Assembly: GCF_042682745.1 (NCBI RefSeq)
Contig: NZ_JBHUIO010000011.1
Location: forward strand, 248,001-312,000
DNA: 64,000 nucleotides
Reading direction: 5' to 3'
Source of the DNA: Tumebacillus_A lipolyticus
Lineage (GTDB): Bacteria > Bacillota > Bacilli > Tumebacillales > Tumebacillaceae
Position numbers and translations under genes: made by a program. The notes under the pieces are model-generated. The model made no database searches. It was given only the letters and a program-made list of their open reading frames with translations, and had not been told where the DNA came from. How positions within the stretch are numbered: the stretch's first letter is position 1; every line of letters starts with the position of its first letter. Shown here piece by piece: positions 15,331 through 25,632 of the stretch.

Positions 15331-16293
15331 CTACTTCACGAAGTTGCGCAAAATGCCAAGCTGTTCAACCTCAAGCTCCACCACATCGCCTGGTAGCAAC
15401 CAGCGATGCACCTCCGTGCCCAGCTCCAAGATACAGCCGGTGCCGACCGTACCCGAGCCGATCACATCCCCCGGGTGGAGCGTCACGCCCTCTGAAGCGC
15501 GGGCGATCAACTCGCCAAACGAAAAGTAGATCTTGTGAAAATTGCCGCGGGAAAGCTCCTGGCCGTTTACAGACGCTGTCATCTCCAGCTGCCAGCGCTC
15601 CCCTTCCCGCACCGCTTCCAACTCGTCGAGCGTCACCAGGTAAGGCCCCATCGATGTGGCAAAATCTTTGCCCTTCGCCGGACCTAGACCCACTTTTACC
15701 TCTTCGCGCTGCACATCGCGAGCCGACCAGTCGTTGAGCACCGCAAACCCGGCGATATACTCGTGCGCTTCCGCAGGCTCGATGTCCCGACCGGTCTTGC
15801 CGATCACACAGGCGATCTCCAGCTCATAGTCGAGCCACTCCGTGTAGGAAGGGCGCTCAACCTCAGCTTCTGGACCGAGGAACGCATTGTGGTTGGAAAA
15901 ATAGAACACAGGGAACTGGTACCATTCGGACACGATGTCCAGACCTCGGCGGGCGCGCGCCGTCTTCACATGCTCTTCAAACGCATAGAAGTCGCGAAAG
16001 GAGCGGGGGCGCGGCACTGGCGAGAGCAGGCGCGTGTCGGCGAGCGGAATGGCGAAAGAGAGCTCGGCGATCTGCGCGCTCGCAGTCGTTGCTGCAAGCT
16101 CCTGCGCGGATCGCAGACCCTCCCCTTCACGCTCCAACAGCTCGATCATCGTGACAGGAAAAGGACGTTGAGCCAGACAACGTCCTCCCTCCTGCGCCCA
16201 AGCCTGAGCGAGCGCCAGGTCGAGCACATGATCCTGTTGTAGATAGCCTACCCGCTCACCGAGATCAGGATGCTGATAGGAAACGAGCTTCAT
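15331..16293 (-). CDS. fahA: Fumarylacetoacetate hydrolase family protein
   Basis: The 320-residue protein has the FAH catalytic fold. DYELEIACVIGKTGRDI (about residues 150-166) supplies metal-binding Glu residues, followed by NDWSARDVQ and the C-terminal LHPGDVIGSGTVGTGC strand with the Gly-rich active-site loop. In this operon it should split fumarylacetoacetate into fumarate and acetoacetate. FAH-fold proteins also include acylpyruvases and decarboxylases, so the context decides. Its ATG overlaps the hpd stop by one base (TAATG), showing translational coupling. Confidence 0.9.
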   Translation of the reverse strand: MKLVSYQHPDLGERVGYLQQDHVLDLALAQAWAQEGGRCLAQRPFPVTMIELLEREGEGLRSAQELAATTASAQIAELSFAIPLADTRLLSPVPRPRSFRDFYAFEEHVKTARARRGLDIVSEWYQFPVFYFSNHNAFLGPEAEVERPSYTEWLDYELEIACVIGKTGRDIEPAEAHEYIAGFAVLNDWSARDVQREEVKVGLGPAKGKDFATSMGPYLVTLDELEAVREGERWQLEMTASVNGQELSRGNFHKIYFSFGELIARASEGVTLHPGDVIGSGTVGTGCILELGTEVHRWLLPGDVVELEVEQLGILRNFVK

Positions 16294-17393
16294 TACAGCG
16301 TGCCACGCAGTTCCTGCTCGCGCTCAATCGCTTCGAACAGCGCGCGGAAGTTGCCTTTGCCGAAGCTCTTCGCACCTTTGCGCTGGATGATCTCAAAGAA
16401 GAAGGTCGGGCGATCCATGATCGGCTTGGTGAAGATCTGCAGCAGATAGCCATCTTCATCGCGGTCGACCAGCAGGTTCAGCTTTTTGATCTCTTCGATC
16501 TCCTCGTCGATCTCACCGACGCGCTGTTTCAGATCTTCATAGTAAGTATCCGGCACGTTCAAGAACTCAACGCCGTTGTCGCGCAGTTTCGAGACAGTGT
16601 CGATAATATCGTGCGTCAGCAGCGCCATGTGCTGTGCGCCCGGGCTGTTGTAGAAGTCGAGGTACTCTTCGATCTGCGATTTCTTCAGACCGTGTGCCGG
16701 CTCGTTGATCGGGAACTTGATGCGCCCCGTGCCGTTTTGCATCACTTTGGACATCAGCGCCGTGTATTCGGTGGAGATGTCGTTATCATCAAAGGAGAGC
16801 AGTTGCGAGAAGCCCAACACGCTCGCGTAGAAGTTGACCCAGTCGTTCATCTTGCCCAGCTCCACGTTGCCGACGATGTGATCGCAAGCGACGAGGCCCG
16901 AGTTGTTGACCGGCATCGTGCCGGTGAACTCTTTGAAGCCCGGCAGGAAGACGCCCTTGTAGTTGTCGCGCTCGACAAACGTGTGCACCGTTTCGCCGTA
17001 CGTATAGATGGCAGCCAGCTTGACGGTGCCATGTTGATCGGAGAACTCGGTCGGCTCCATCGCCGATACCGCCCCGCGCTTGATCGCCTCTTGGTAAGCC
17101 GCTTCCGCATCGTCCACGCGCATCGCGATGTCCTTCACACCGTCGCCATGCTTCTTGTGATGCGCTGCGATCTCATTGTCTTCCACCAGGCTGCCGGTGA
17201 GCAGGATGTGGATGTCGCCCGATTGCATCAAGTAGGAAACGCGATCGCGACAACCGGTCTCCAACCCTTTGAATGCGACCGGCTGGAAGCCGAATGCGCC
17301 TGCGAGATAGTACGCCGACTGCTTGGCGTTGCCCACATAAAACTCTACAAAATCGACGTGACGAATCGGTAAAAAGTCCATTTGTTCTGTCAT
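16293..17393 (-). CDS. hpd: 4-hydroxyphenylpyruvate dioxygenase
   Basis: The 366-residue enzyme has two glyoxalase/bleomycin-type halves. The N-terminal half opens HVDFVEFYVGNAKQSAYYLAGAFGFQP. The catalytic C-terminal half has CDHIVGNVELGKMNDWVNFYASVLGF, AQHMALLTHDII and the final FFFEIIQRKGAKSFGKGNFRALFEAIE. The His in each of these and the last Glu are the iron ligands. It converts 4-hydroxyphenylpyruvate to homogentisate. ATG 17393 is used since AGGGGGAAAG precedes it; the longer form adds an unrelated N-terminus. First gene of the operon. Confidence 0.95.
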   Translation of the reverse strand: MTEQMDFLPIRHVDFVEFYVGNAKQSAYYLAGAFGFQPVAFKGLETGCRDRVSYLMQSGDIHILLTGSLVEDNEIAAHHKKHGDGVKDIAMRVDDAEAAYQEAIKRGAVSAMEPTEFSDQHGTVKLAAIYTYGETVHTFVERDNYKGVFLPGFKEFTGTMPVNNSGLVACDHIVGNVELGKMNDWVNFYASVLGFSQLLSFDDNDISTEYTALMSKVMQNGTGRIKFPINEPAHGLKKSQIEEYLDFYNSPGAQHMALLTHDIIDTVSKLRDNGVEFLNVPDTYYEDLKQRVGEIDEEIEEIKKLNLLVDRDEDGYLLQIFTKPIMDRPTFFFEIIQRKGAKSFGKGNFRALFEAIEREQELRGTL

Positions 17394-17654
17394 CTCTACT
17401 TTCCCCCTACGAAAAGGTCTCTGGTTACCAGACTTCCCACACCAGCAAGTTCCCATGATCGGGAAACCGTTTACAAAACTTTCTCACTTTCAGATTACCA
17501 ATCTCTGTGCTTGTCCCGCAAGAGGTTGCATTACCGCCCGTGTGCTGTTATGCGGTGAAGCGACAGAAATTCCGTACACCAAATAATGTCACGTTTTCTG
17601 CTCAGGGGAGAAGACATACTAAGCACAGACCCCATATGAAAGGAGTGCATGTGG

Positions 17655-17867
17655 ATGCCAGAGGTACGCTGTTCGGTCAGCAACTGCGAATACTGGGCAA
17701 ACGGCGGCGGGTGCAATGCGAACTCGATCTTGGTCGAGATCGATGCACACGCCGGCAAAAACTTTGATTCAGAAGTCGGAGAAATTGGCGAAGGCGTGCA
17801 CAAGGACTACGCGCCAAACTGCTCGGCTACCATGTGTCACACTTTCAAAAAGAAGCAACAATCGTAA
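17655..17867 (+). CDS. DUF1540 domain-containing protein
   Basis: The 70-residue protein has the DUF1540 Cys pattern: VRCSVSNCEYWANGGGCNANSI and a C-terminal CSATMCHTF, giving about five Cys that could bind a metal. It is common in spore-forming Bacillota, and its function is unknown. Two ATGs lie 6 nt apart. ATG 17655 is preferred because GAAAGGAG at 17638-17645 is then 9 nt away. It is monocistronic with a nested terminator. Confidence 0.85.
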   Translation: MPEVRCSVSNCEYWANGGGCNANSILVEIDAHAGKNFDSEVGEIGEGVHKDYAPNCSATMCHTFKKKQQS

Positions 17868-17922
17868 CAGATCATCAGCAAAAGGGGCAGCTCATCGGGC
17901 TGCTCTTTTTGCTGATGATCTG
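17868..17922 (+). terminator. Nested hairpin terminator after DUF1540
   Basis: Inner stem GGGCAGC/GCTGCTC followed by TTTTT, enclosed by an outer stem CAGATCATCAGCAAAA/TTTTTGCTGATGATCTG. Confidence 0.85.
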
Positions 17923-18017
17923 CCTGCTCGACAGCCTGTCTCAATCTCGCGCTTTGCAAGGGGTGTCGACTGTGGTACAAAGGGAATACTATCGGCAAAT
18001 CGAACGGAGGGCTTCTA

Positions 18018-18938
18018 ATGTCAGAACGCACATGGACAACGCATACGGTGACCGCAGCAGAGGCGGGGCAAACGGTGGAGGAGATCCTGATCGGCACGCT
18101 TTCGATCTCGCGGAGAATGATTCAAAAGCTGACCCGCTCAAAAGGGGTTCAGCTCAACCGCAAGCCAGCCTACTTAGCGCGGCAAGTCAAAGAGGGCGAT
18201 GTGGTGCGCGCCGCCCTATCCTTTCAAGAGGAAGCGACGCTTTCGGCGGTGGAGATGCCGCTCGATGTTCTCTATGAGGATCAGCAGGTGATCGTGGTCA
18301 ACAAGCCGCCTTTTCTCTTGGTTCATCCGACCAACCCCAGCCAGACCGAAACGCTTTCGCACGGGCTGACCCACCACTTTTCCCAGCAGGGCTTGCAGGC
18401 GAAGGTGCGGCCCGTTCATCGCATCGACCGCGACACATCGGGGGCGCTGGTCGTCGCCAAGACGGCGTTCGCCCATCAGCATCTCGATCGGCAGCTGCGC
18501 GAGCGGGAGCTGAAGCGCGAATACTTGGCGTTTGTCGCCGGCACGATCGCCGAGGAGCGCGGGCAGATCGACGCCCCGATCGGCAAGCACAAGCAAAATC
18601 CGCAGCTGCGCGCAGTCAGACCGAACGCGGGCGAGTTTGCCCTGACCCGCTATGAGGTGATCGAGCGCTATCAGGATGCCACGCTGGTTCATCTGGAGCT
18701 GGAGACGGGGCGCACCCATCAGATCAGAGTGCACATGACCCACCTCGGCCATCCGCTGCTCGGCGACAGGCAATACGGTCGAATCGGCCTGCATCTGTTG
18801 AAGCGACAAGCGCTACACGCATCGCGCGTGACCTTCCTCCACCCGACTTCCGGCGAGCAGCTGGTGGTGGAGGCGCCGCTTCCTGATGATCTGGCCGCGC
18901 TGAAGCAGGCCCTGCTTCGCGAAAGCGCGGACGTTTGA
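18018..18938 (+). CDS. RluA-family pseudouridine synthase
   Basis: The 306-residue protein has an S4-like N-terminal segment (about 15-75; SRRMIQKLTRSKGVQLNRKP) and the RluA catalytic domain. Seen motifs are VLYEDQQVIVVNKPPFLLVHPT, the catalytic VHRIDRDTSGALVVAKT and LETGRTHQIRVHMTHLGHPLLGD. It isomerises uridines in rRNA or tRNA; sites cannot be read from sequence. The Asp of HRID(R)DTSG is present. A small membrane protein gene begins next to its stop. Start ATG 18018 follows CGGAGGGC. Confidence 0.9.
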   Translation: MSERTWTTHTVTAAEAGQTVEEILIGTLSISRRMIQKLTRSKGVQLNRKPAYLARQVKEGDVVRAALSFQEEATLSAVEMPLDVLYEDQQVIVVNKPPFLLVHPTNPSQTETLSHGLTHHFSQQGLQAKVRPVHRIDRDTSGALVVAKTAFAHQHLDRQLRERELKREYLAFVAGTIAEERGQIDAPIGKHKQNPQLRAVRPNAGEFALTRYEVIERYQDATLVHLELETGRTHQIRVHMTHLGHPLLGDRQYGRIGLHLLKRQALHASRVTFLHPTSGEQLVVEAPLPDDLAALKQALLRESADV

Positions 18939-18940
18939 GC

Positions 18941-19159
18941 ATGAAAAGAGCGCAGCGGAGGAGATGGGCCCGCGCGCTCACCTTTCTGTCGTTTCTGCTG
19001 CTGATCATCTCGACGCCATTCTTCCTTAAAATAAGATCGGCTGCAGGCGTTGTGCCGATCTGGCTGATGGGGTTGGTCGGCTACTCGTGGATCTTTTTTG
19101 CCTTCCTGTTCATCAACAGCATCGCCCGCAAGTTTTCCAGAAGGAGACCGATCGAATAA
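18941..19159 (+). CDS. Small two-helix membrane protein
   Basis: The 72-residue protein has a basic N terminus (KRAQRRRWARA), two hydrophobic helices (about 11-30 and 38-60) and a basic C terminus (RKFSRRRPIE). No family recognised. ATG 18941 lies 3 nt after the rluA-like stop, so translation is probably coupled. A TTG overlapping the stop is an alternative. A U-tailed terminator follows. Confidence 0.55.
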   Translation: MKRAQRRRWARALTFLSFLLLIISTPFFLKIRSAAGVVPIWLMGLVGYSWIFFAFLFINSIARKFSRRRPIE

Positions 19160-19165
19160 ATTGCC

Positions 19166-19196
19166 AAAAGCCGCCTGATGACCGGGCGGCTTTTTA
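19166..19196 (+). terminator. Terminator
   Basis: AAAAGCCGCC/GGGCGGCTTTTT with an 8-nt loop. It is also usable on the minus strand. Confidence 0.85.
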
Positions 19197-19206
19197 TGAG
19201 TCGGCA

Positions 19207-19335
19207 TTAATGCTGATGGTTCGTGTGCTCCGTTTGGTTGGTCTGGCTAGCTCCATGATCAGTATGCTCGCCGCCACAGCCGGTAAACGTAACCGCCACG
19301 GTGAGCAACAGTCCGGAAAGTACGAGTCGTTTCAT
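19207..19335 (-). CDS. Small His-rich lipoprotein
   Basis: The 42-residue precursor has KR, a hydrophobic stretch and a lipobox-like TFTGC, giving a mature lipid-linked peptide of about 24 residues. The mature part is rich in His, Thr, Gln and Asp (EHTDHG, TEHTNHQH). The His clusters could bind metal. ATG 19335 is preferred over ATG 19341 because GGAGGAGG is then 8 nt away. No relatives recognised. It is downstream of and on the same strand as thiC. Confidence 0.6.
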   Translation of the reverse strand: MKRLVLSGLLLTVAVTFTGCGGEHTDHGASQTNQTEHTNHQH

Positions 19336-19405
19336 TTCCATCGCCTCCTCCACCCTCCATTGTACCACAAGGGTCGGCAGCCGATGCGATCTGCTGGCGG
19401 TCGGC

Positions 19406-21101
<1,696 letters not shown>

Positions 21102-21126
21102 CGGCTCACTCCCCCTCTTGTTGCAA

Positions 21127-21185
21127 NNNNNNNNNNNNNNNNNNNNNNNNNNNNNNNNNNNNNNNNNNNNNNNNNNNNNNNNNNN
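21127..21185. other. Assembly gap (59 N)
   Basis: Unknown bases between the thiC start and the TPP aptamer, where the expression platform should lie. Gap length may be arbitrary. Confidence 0.98.
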
Positions 21186-21243
21186 CGAAACGAACGCATG
21201 ACCGATGTGCGCACTGCGGCACATCAGCATACAGATCATAGTT

Positions 21244-21345
21244 TCTCTACATTCCCTACGCTGGCATTATCCAGATCAGGTTTACGGTCGATGGTAGACT
21301 TCCCATCCTCTCAGCCTGGTTCAACCAAGCTCCCGTTCTTATGAA
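21244..21345 (-). promoter_or_regulatory. TPP riboswitch (THI element)
   Basis: On the minus strand the conserved parts are GGGAGCTTGG, CTGAGAGGATGG, and ACCTGATCTGGATAATGCC with AGCGTAGGGA. These form the thiamine pyrophosphate aptamer that represses thiC when TPP is high. The terminator or anti-terminator lies in the N gap. Confidence 0.95.
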
Positions 21346-21387
21346 GTTGCTATTTCCACCTTATACCTATTGTGGCTGAAAAGCAAG

Positions 21388-22275
21388 TCATTTCGCTCGA
21401 TCGTCAAGCGGCTGGTCGAGCAGGTTTAAAAAATTGACTGCTGCGAGAGGCAGCTCTTTGTTGCGCGGCGTGACCACATACGTATAGGCGGTCGGCAAGC
21501 GCAGATCGGGCGTGGGCAGTTCGACCAGATCGCCTTGCGCGAGGTCTTCTTGCACAGCCGACTTGGGCAAAAATGATACGCCCATCCCTTCGATGATCAG
21601 CTTGCGGGTCACCGCCACCTGTGAAACTTGCATCGGGCGAATCGGCGCGCGGTTTTCGTGCAGCTGAAACAGCAGTTCATCCCAATAGTCCGGGTGGTTT
21701 TTCGTCAGCAAGGGATGATCGAGCAGCAGCTCGCGATAGTCCACCTTCTGCGGGTCGACCGAGCCTGGGGCGATCATCACCACCGGATCTTCGCGCAGGA
21801 TGCGCGACTCCGTATCGGGATGCGTCGACTCGACCCGCGAGAGCCCGATGTGCGATCGCCCAGCTGCGATGCCTGGCCCGACCGAAGGAGAGAGGGTGGT
21901 GTAGATCCGCACTTCCACATTCGGATGCATCAGCGTGTATCGCTTCCACAGCGGTGGCAATACATATTCGGCACAGATCGGTGCCAAGAGCAGATCCAGC
22001 CGGTCGTCATAGCCAGCTTTCCAGCGCGCCAGATCGGAAAGCGCTTCATCATGCGCTTCCAGAATGCGATCCGCATGCAGGCGGAATCGCTCCCCCGCTG
22101 CGGTCAGGCGCACTTTCCGCCCGCTTCGCTCAAACAGCGGGTAGCCGACCAGACCTTCCAACTGGCGGATGTGCACCGAAACGGTCGGCTGTGCGAGGTA
22201 CAACCGCTCGGCCGTCCGATGAAAATTGAGCTCTTTTGCCATCACGATAAAGGTGCGAAGAAGTTTGACGTCCAT
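21388..22275 (-). CDS. LysR-family regulator (CitR-like)
   Basis: The 295-residue protein has the N-terminal winged HTH (1-60: LLRTFIVMAKELNFHRTAERLYLAQPTVSVHIRQLE) and a periplasmic-binding-protein-like effector domain (90-290). It is divergent from a citrate synthase gene. In Bacillus subtilis citR lies divergent to citA and represses it, so this is likely the counterpart. The intergenic span 22276-22390 is AT-rich and would hold shared operators. ATG 22275 follows GGAAAGG; the longer form is not supported. Effector unknown. Confidence 0.85.
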   Translation of the reverse strand: MDVKLLRTFIVMAKELNFHRTAERLYLAQPTVSVHIRQLEGLVGYPLFERSGRKVRLTAAGERFRLHADRILEAHDEALSDLARWKAGYDDRLDLLLAPICAEYVLPPLWKRYTLMHPNVEVRIYTTLSPSVGPGIAAGRSHIGLSRVESTHPDTESRILREDPVVMIAPGSVDPQKVDYRELLLDHPLLTKNHPDYWDELLFQLHENRAPIRPMQVSQVAVTRKLIIEGMGVSFLPKSAVQEDLAQGDLVELPTPDLRLPTAYTYVVTPRNKELPLAAVNFLNLLDQPLDDRAK

Positions 22276-22390
22276 CCTGTCAACCTTTCCATTGATTATA
22301 TTTCGTAATCGTATAGGACAATTATATCTATTTTCCTTTTTATAAATGTGTCTATACAATGAAACTATAGAGAAAGGGGTTGTACAGAAG

Positions 22391-23488
22391 ATGGAAAACA
22401 TCGTATCGCTCGGACTCGAAAATGTTGTCGTAGCTCAAACAGACTTGAGCCTGGTCGATGGACAAAACGGCCTGCTCGTCTATCGCAATCATTGGGCCCG
22501 TGACCTCGCTCTCCACCACACGTTTGAAGAAGTCGCCCACCTTCTCTGGTACGGTCATCTGCCCGACCAAGCGGAACTGGCTGCACTGCAGGAGAAGCTG
22601 TCGGCACAGCGGGAACTGCCCGCCTACGTAAAAACTGCCATCGATGCGATTCCGCACGATGTGGATATGATGAGCGCGCTGCGCACCGGCCTGTCGCTGC
22701 TCGGCGGACCGGAGTTTGCCGCTTGGCCGCCCACGCTGGGGCAGGTGATCTCCCTGACCGCGAAAGTGCCGACGCTGGTCGCCTACCGCTATGCGCGCAT
22801 CGCCGGACATGCTCCGATCGCGCCGCGCACAGACCTCGGCCACACGGCAAACTACCTCTACATGCTCAAAGGGGAAGAACCGCTCGCTGCGCATGTGCGA
22901 GCGCTCGACGCCTATCTGATCCTGACGCAAGAGCACGGGTTGAACGCCTCGACGTTCGCAGGTCGCGTGGTCGCCTCCACCCGATCCGACCTGATCTCCT
23001 CGATCACCGCAGCGCTCGGTGCGCTCAAAGGACCGCTGCACGGCGGAGCGCCGTCCGAAGTGACCGAGATGATCGAAGCGATCGGCAGCAAGGAGAATGC
23101 AGAACCGTGGATGCGCAGCCGCTTGGAAGCGGGCGATCGCCTGATGGGCTTCGGCCACCGCGTGTATCGCACCTATGACCCGCGTGCGAAAGCGCTTTCG
23201 ATCATCGCCAACGAGCTGGCGGGCGACGATCCGTGGTTCGAGTTGGCCACGCATGTGGAAGCGGTCGGCCTGCGTCTGCTCCAAGAGTTCAAGCCGAACC
23301 GTCCGCTGAACACCAACGTCGAATTCTATGCGGCTGCGGTGATGCGCGCCATCGGATTGCCAGACTCCCTGTTCACCCCGTCCTTCGCCGTCTCCCGCAC
23401 GGTGGGCTGGTGTGCGCACATCCTCGAAGCGGCGGCAGGTCGCATCATCCGTCCGCAGTCGACCTATACCGGTCAGATGCCCGAATAG
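22391..23488 (+). CDS. citA: Citrate synthase (CitA-like)
   Basis: The 365-residue protein is a type I citrate/2-methylcitrate synthase. Seen are LRTGLSLLGG, LKGPLHGGAPSEV (active-site His), MGFGHRVYRTYDPRA (second His) and NVEFYAAAVMRAIGLPDSLFTP with the catalytic Asp region. It condenses oxaloacetate with acetyl-CoA. Divergence from a LysR gene matches the citR-citA pair, a minor citrate synthase in Bacillus. Methylcitrate activity cannot be excluded. ATG 22391 is behind GAAAGGGG at 11 nt. Confidence 0.9.
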   Translation: MENIVSLGLENVVVAQTDLSLVDGQNGLLVYRNHWARDLALHHTFEEVAHLLWYGHLPDQAELAALQEKLSAQRELPAYVKTAIDAIPHDVDMMSALRTGLSLLGGPEFAAWPPTLGQVISLTAKVPTLVAYRYARIAGHAPIAPRTDLGHTANYLYMLKGEEPLAAHVRALDAYLILTQEHGLNASTFAGRVVASTRSDLISSITAALGALKGPLHGGAPSEVTEMIEAIGSKENAEPWMRSRLEAGDRLMGFGHRVYRTYDPRAKALSIIANELAGDDPWFELATHVEAVGLRLLQEFKPNRPLNTNVEFYAAAVMRAIGLPDSLFTPSFAVSRTVGWCAHILEAAAGRIIRPQSTYTGQMPE

Positions 23489-23502
23489 ATCTCGTTACAG
23501 CG

Positions 23503-23550
23503 AACAGCCCCGACACACCACTTTTCTCGTGATGTGTCGGGGCTGTTTTT
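23503..23550. terminator. Strong terminator after citA
   Basis: AACAGCCCCGACACA/TGTGTCGGGGCTGTT stem followed by TTTTG. It is also usable on the minus strand. Confidence 0.9.
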
Positions 23551-23581
23551 GTTGAACGATGACAGTTTGACTCGCGCTCCG

Positions 23582-25003
23582 CTACTTCCCGAACACCACA
23601 TCCTGTTCCAGATCGACGATCTTGAACGTTTTGCCGATGCCGCCAGACGTGATGCGGACCGATGCGGTGGCGAGGCGAGCGCGCTTTTGAAACAGCGATT
23701 GCTGATGATGGAACGACTGGACTTTGCGCCGCGGGATCACTACCGTGGTGCGGGCGATCGTCCGCGAGCGAATCGTGTAAAAACCTTCCCGCATCGCCCA
23801 TCCGGCCTCTCGATGCTGCAAAAATCCAAGCCCGACCAACAGCGGGATCAGCACCAGCCCGAACAGACCATAGGGGAAGAAAAACCAGGTGAGCACACCG
23901 ATCGGAACGATCGAGAAGAGCGACGCCCGAAAGGCATATCTTCTTTTCGCACGCTTGGGCAGCGCGGCCAAGTCGGTGCTCATGCGAAACTCGGGCAAAA
24001 CGTCTTCCAAAAACGCCGGCAGTTCGCTGCGCTTGACCATCGGGAAGATCACGGTGCTCTGGCCTTGGTTTTTCCCATAGCCACCGCTCTCGACATGCAC
24101 CGTCACAAAACCGAACGGCTGACGCAAGATCCCTTCGACGATGCGAATGCCCTGCAATCGGTTGAGCGGCAACGTCAATTCCCGCTTCTCCAACAGGCCG
24201 CGCGAAATCTTGAGCTCATCTCCCTGTCGCGTCAAGGTGAACCGCGCATAGGCGAGGATGGTGGCGACCAGCGAGCCGACGACCGAAAGCGCGGCGATCA
24301 CAACACCCAGCGCCACATACTTGTAGGCGGCCAGATCGAAAGAAGCGAAGTCAAACCAGTTCACAAAATAGTCGATAAAGTTGACGAGCGGCTCGGTGAT
24401 CGTCGAGAGCACGGGGGCAAACAGACCGAGCGAGCTAGAGGTGAGCGCCATCAAGATCAGCCGCTTCGGGGTGAGCGTGTAACGCTTTTTCGGCGTCTCC
24501 GCCACCGCCTCCGCCTGCTCTTCCAGCGCCGCTTCACCCTGTTGCTTCTCCGCCTTGCCAGCCAGCTTCGCTTCGTTCAGCATCCGCTTCAGCTCTTCTG
24601 CCTCCTGCTTCTTGATCCCCGCCAGCGAGATCTCCGGCAGCTTTCCATCGGACGCCGTTTCGACCTGCAACTTGACCAGGCCGACCAGCTGAAAGATGAT
24701 GCCCGCCGAAATGTCGATCGACTGGATGCGTTCGAGCGGAATATAGCGGCGCTGTTTGTTCAACAGGCCCTTCTGCACGCGCAGCTCTCCACCTTCGATC
24801 GAGTACGTAAAGTTGTACCACGCGAGCGCACCGAAAAAGCCTGTCAACAGCAAGACGCCAAACGCGCCGAGAATGGTGAGAAACGGATGCTCCCGAATTA
24901 AGGAAAACGAACCGACGACGATCGGAATCAGCGCATTTTTCATAAATTGCAACGCGAACGGGATGATCGCCAGCGGATGAACGCGGCGCGGCTTAGACAT
25001 CAT
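23582..25003 (-). CDS. PH domain-containing membrane protein YdbT
   Basis: The 473-residue protein has three YdbS-like PH (bPH2) modules separated by pairs of TM helices. TM helices lie at about 15-60, 170-235 and 345-395. Each module contains the RY-IPLERIQSI, LTLPLNRLQGI or TTVVIPRRKVQSF type strand, which is the family signature. The role is unknown; B. subtilis YdbS/YdbT affect resistance to membrane-active peptides. ATG 25003 overlaps the ydbS-like gene by 11 nt. A charged coiled insert (about 110-150) separates the first PH module from the next TM pair. Confidence 0.85.
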   Translation of the reverse strand: MMSKPRRVHPLAIIPFALQFMKNALIPIVVGSFSLIREHPFLTILGAFGVLLLTGFFGALAWYNFTYSIEGGELRVQKGLLNKQRRYIPLERIQSIDISAGIIFQLVGLVKLQVETASDGKLPEISLAGIKKQEAEELKRMLNEAKLAGKAEKQQGEAALEEQAEAVAETPKKRYTLTPKRLILMALTSSSLGLFAPVLSTITEPLVNFIDYFVNWFDFASFDLAAYKYVALGVVIAALSVVGSLVATILAYARFTLTRQGDELKISRGLLEKRELTLPLNRLQGIRIVEGILRQPFGFVTVHVESGGYGKNQGQSTVIFPMVKRSELPAFLEDVLPEFRMSTDLAALPKRAKRRYAFRASLFSIVPIGVLTWFFFPYGLFGLVLIPLLVGLGFLQHREAGWAMREGFYTIRSRTIARTTVVIPRRKVQSFHHQQSLFQKRARLATASVRITSGGIGKTFKIVDLEQDVVFGK

Positions 25004-25478
25004 GGTCGTCCACCACCTTGGCGAACTCGGCGATCTTGTTGCGCAAGTTGTCGGCGACGTCCACCTGCAGCGCAGGGATTTTATGTTTGCCGCCCGCCGT
25101 GAAGATCGAAACGACAGCCAGATCGTAGGGGCGCAGCAGCACGCCCTGTGCTGTCTCCACATGCTGAACGCGGGTCATCGGAATCGAACTTCTGCGAACG
25201 ACGAACACCCCGTGCTGCAGGTAGATCTCCTCCGCCGTGATCTCATAGCGCCACGTGCGATACCGAATGATCGGCACGAAGATCACTTCGAACAGCGTGA
25301 TGATCAGTGCGAGCGTCAGCAGGAGCAGCAGCCCCCAATCGGGAAGCACGTCAACTCGCTTGCTGAGAAAATAGTATCCGACCGGAAAAAGCCAATAGAA
25401 TAAGGACGTGAACAAAGCGGTGATCCGCCACACTTTTACCGCGCGATGATCAACCTCATGGATCGGTGGATTTCGCAT
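24993..25478 (-). CDS. PH domain-containing membrane protein YdbS
   Basis: The 161-residue protein has two TM helices (about 18-42 and 48-70) followed by one bPH2 domain: RYEITAEEIYLQHGVFVVRRSSIPMTRVQHVE, then LLRPYDLAVVSIFTAGGKHKIPAL. It is the short partner of the downstream three-module protein and overlaps it, as in other Bacillota. Start ATG 25478 follows GAGGTAC. Function unclear. Confidence 0.87.
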   Translation of the reverse strand: MRNPPIHEVDHRAVKVWRITALFTSLFYWLFPVGYYFLSKRVDVLPDWGLLLLLTLALIITLFEVIFVPIIRYRTWRYEITAEEIYLQHGVFVVRRSSIPMTRVQHVETAQGVLLRPYDLAVVSIFTAGGKHKIPALQVDVADNLRNKIAEFAKVVDDHDV

Positions 25479-25575
25479 GCTGTATGTACCTCCTCTAAGA
25501 TTGTCTACCTTTTATACGGTTTGGTCGACTATAAGTTTCGGTAGCGATCAGATTCTCCCCTGCTTTTAGAAGCGA

Positions 25576-25618
25576 ACAAAAGAGGAGAGCTGACATCCTC
25601 TTGATGTCGGCTCTCCTC
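25576..25618 (-). terminator. Terminator of first MCP gene
   Basis: GAGGAGAGC-GACATC/GATGTC-GCTCTCCTC with TTTTG on the minus strand. Confidence 0.85.
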
Positions 25619-25632
25619 GCTCCTGCCATTCG

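Noticed and set aside
14130..15737. 535-codon plus-strand open frame
   Set aside because: It lies antisense to hmgA and fahA. It is Arg/His/Leu-rich with no domain and has no ribosome binding site.
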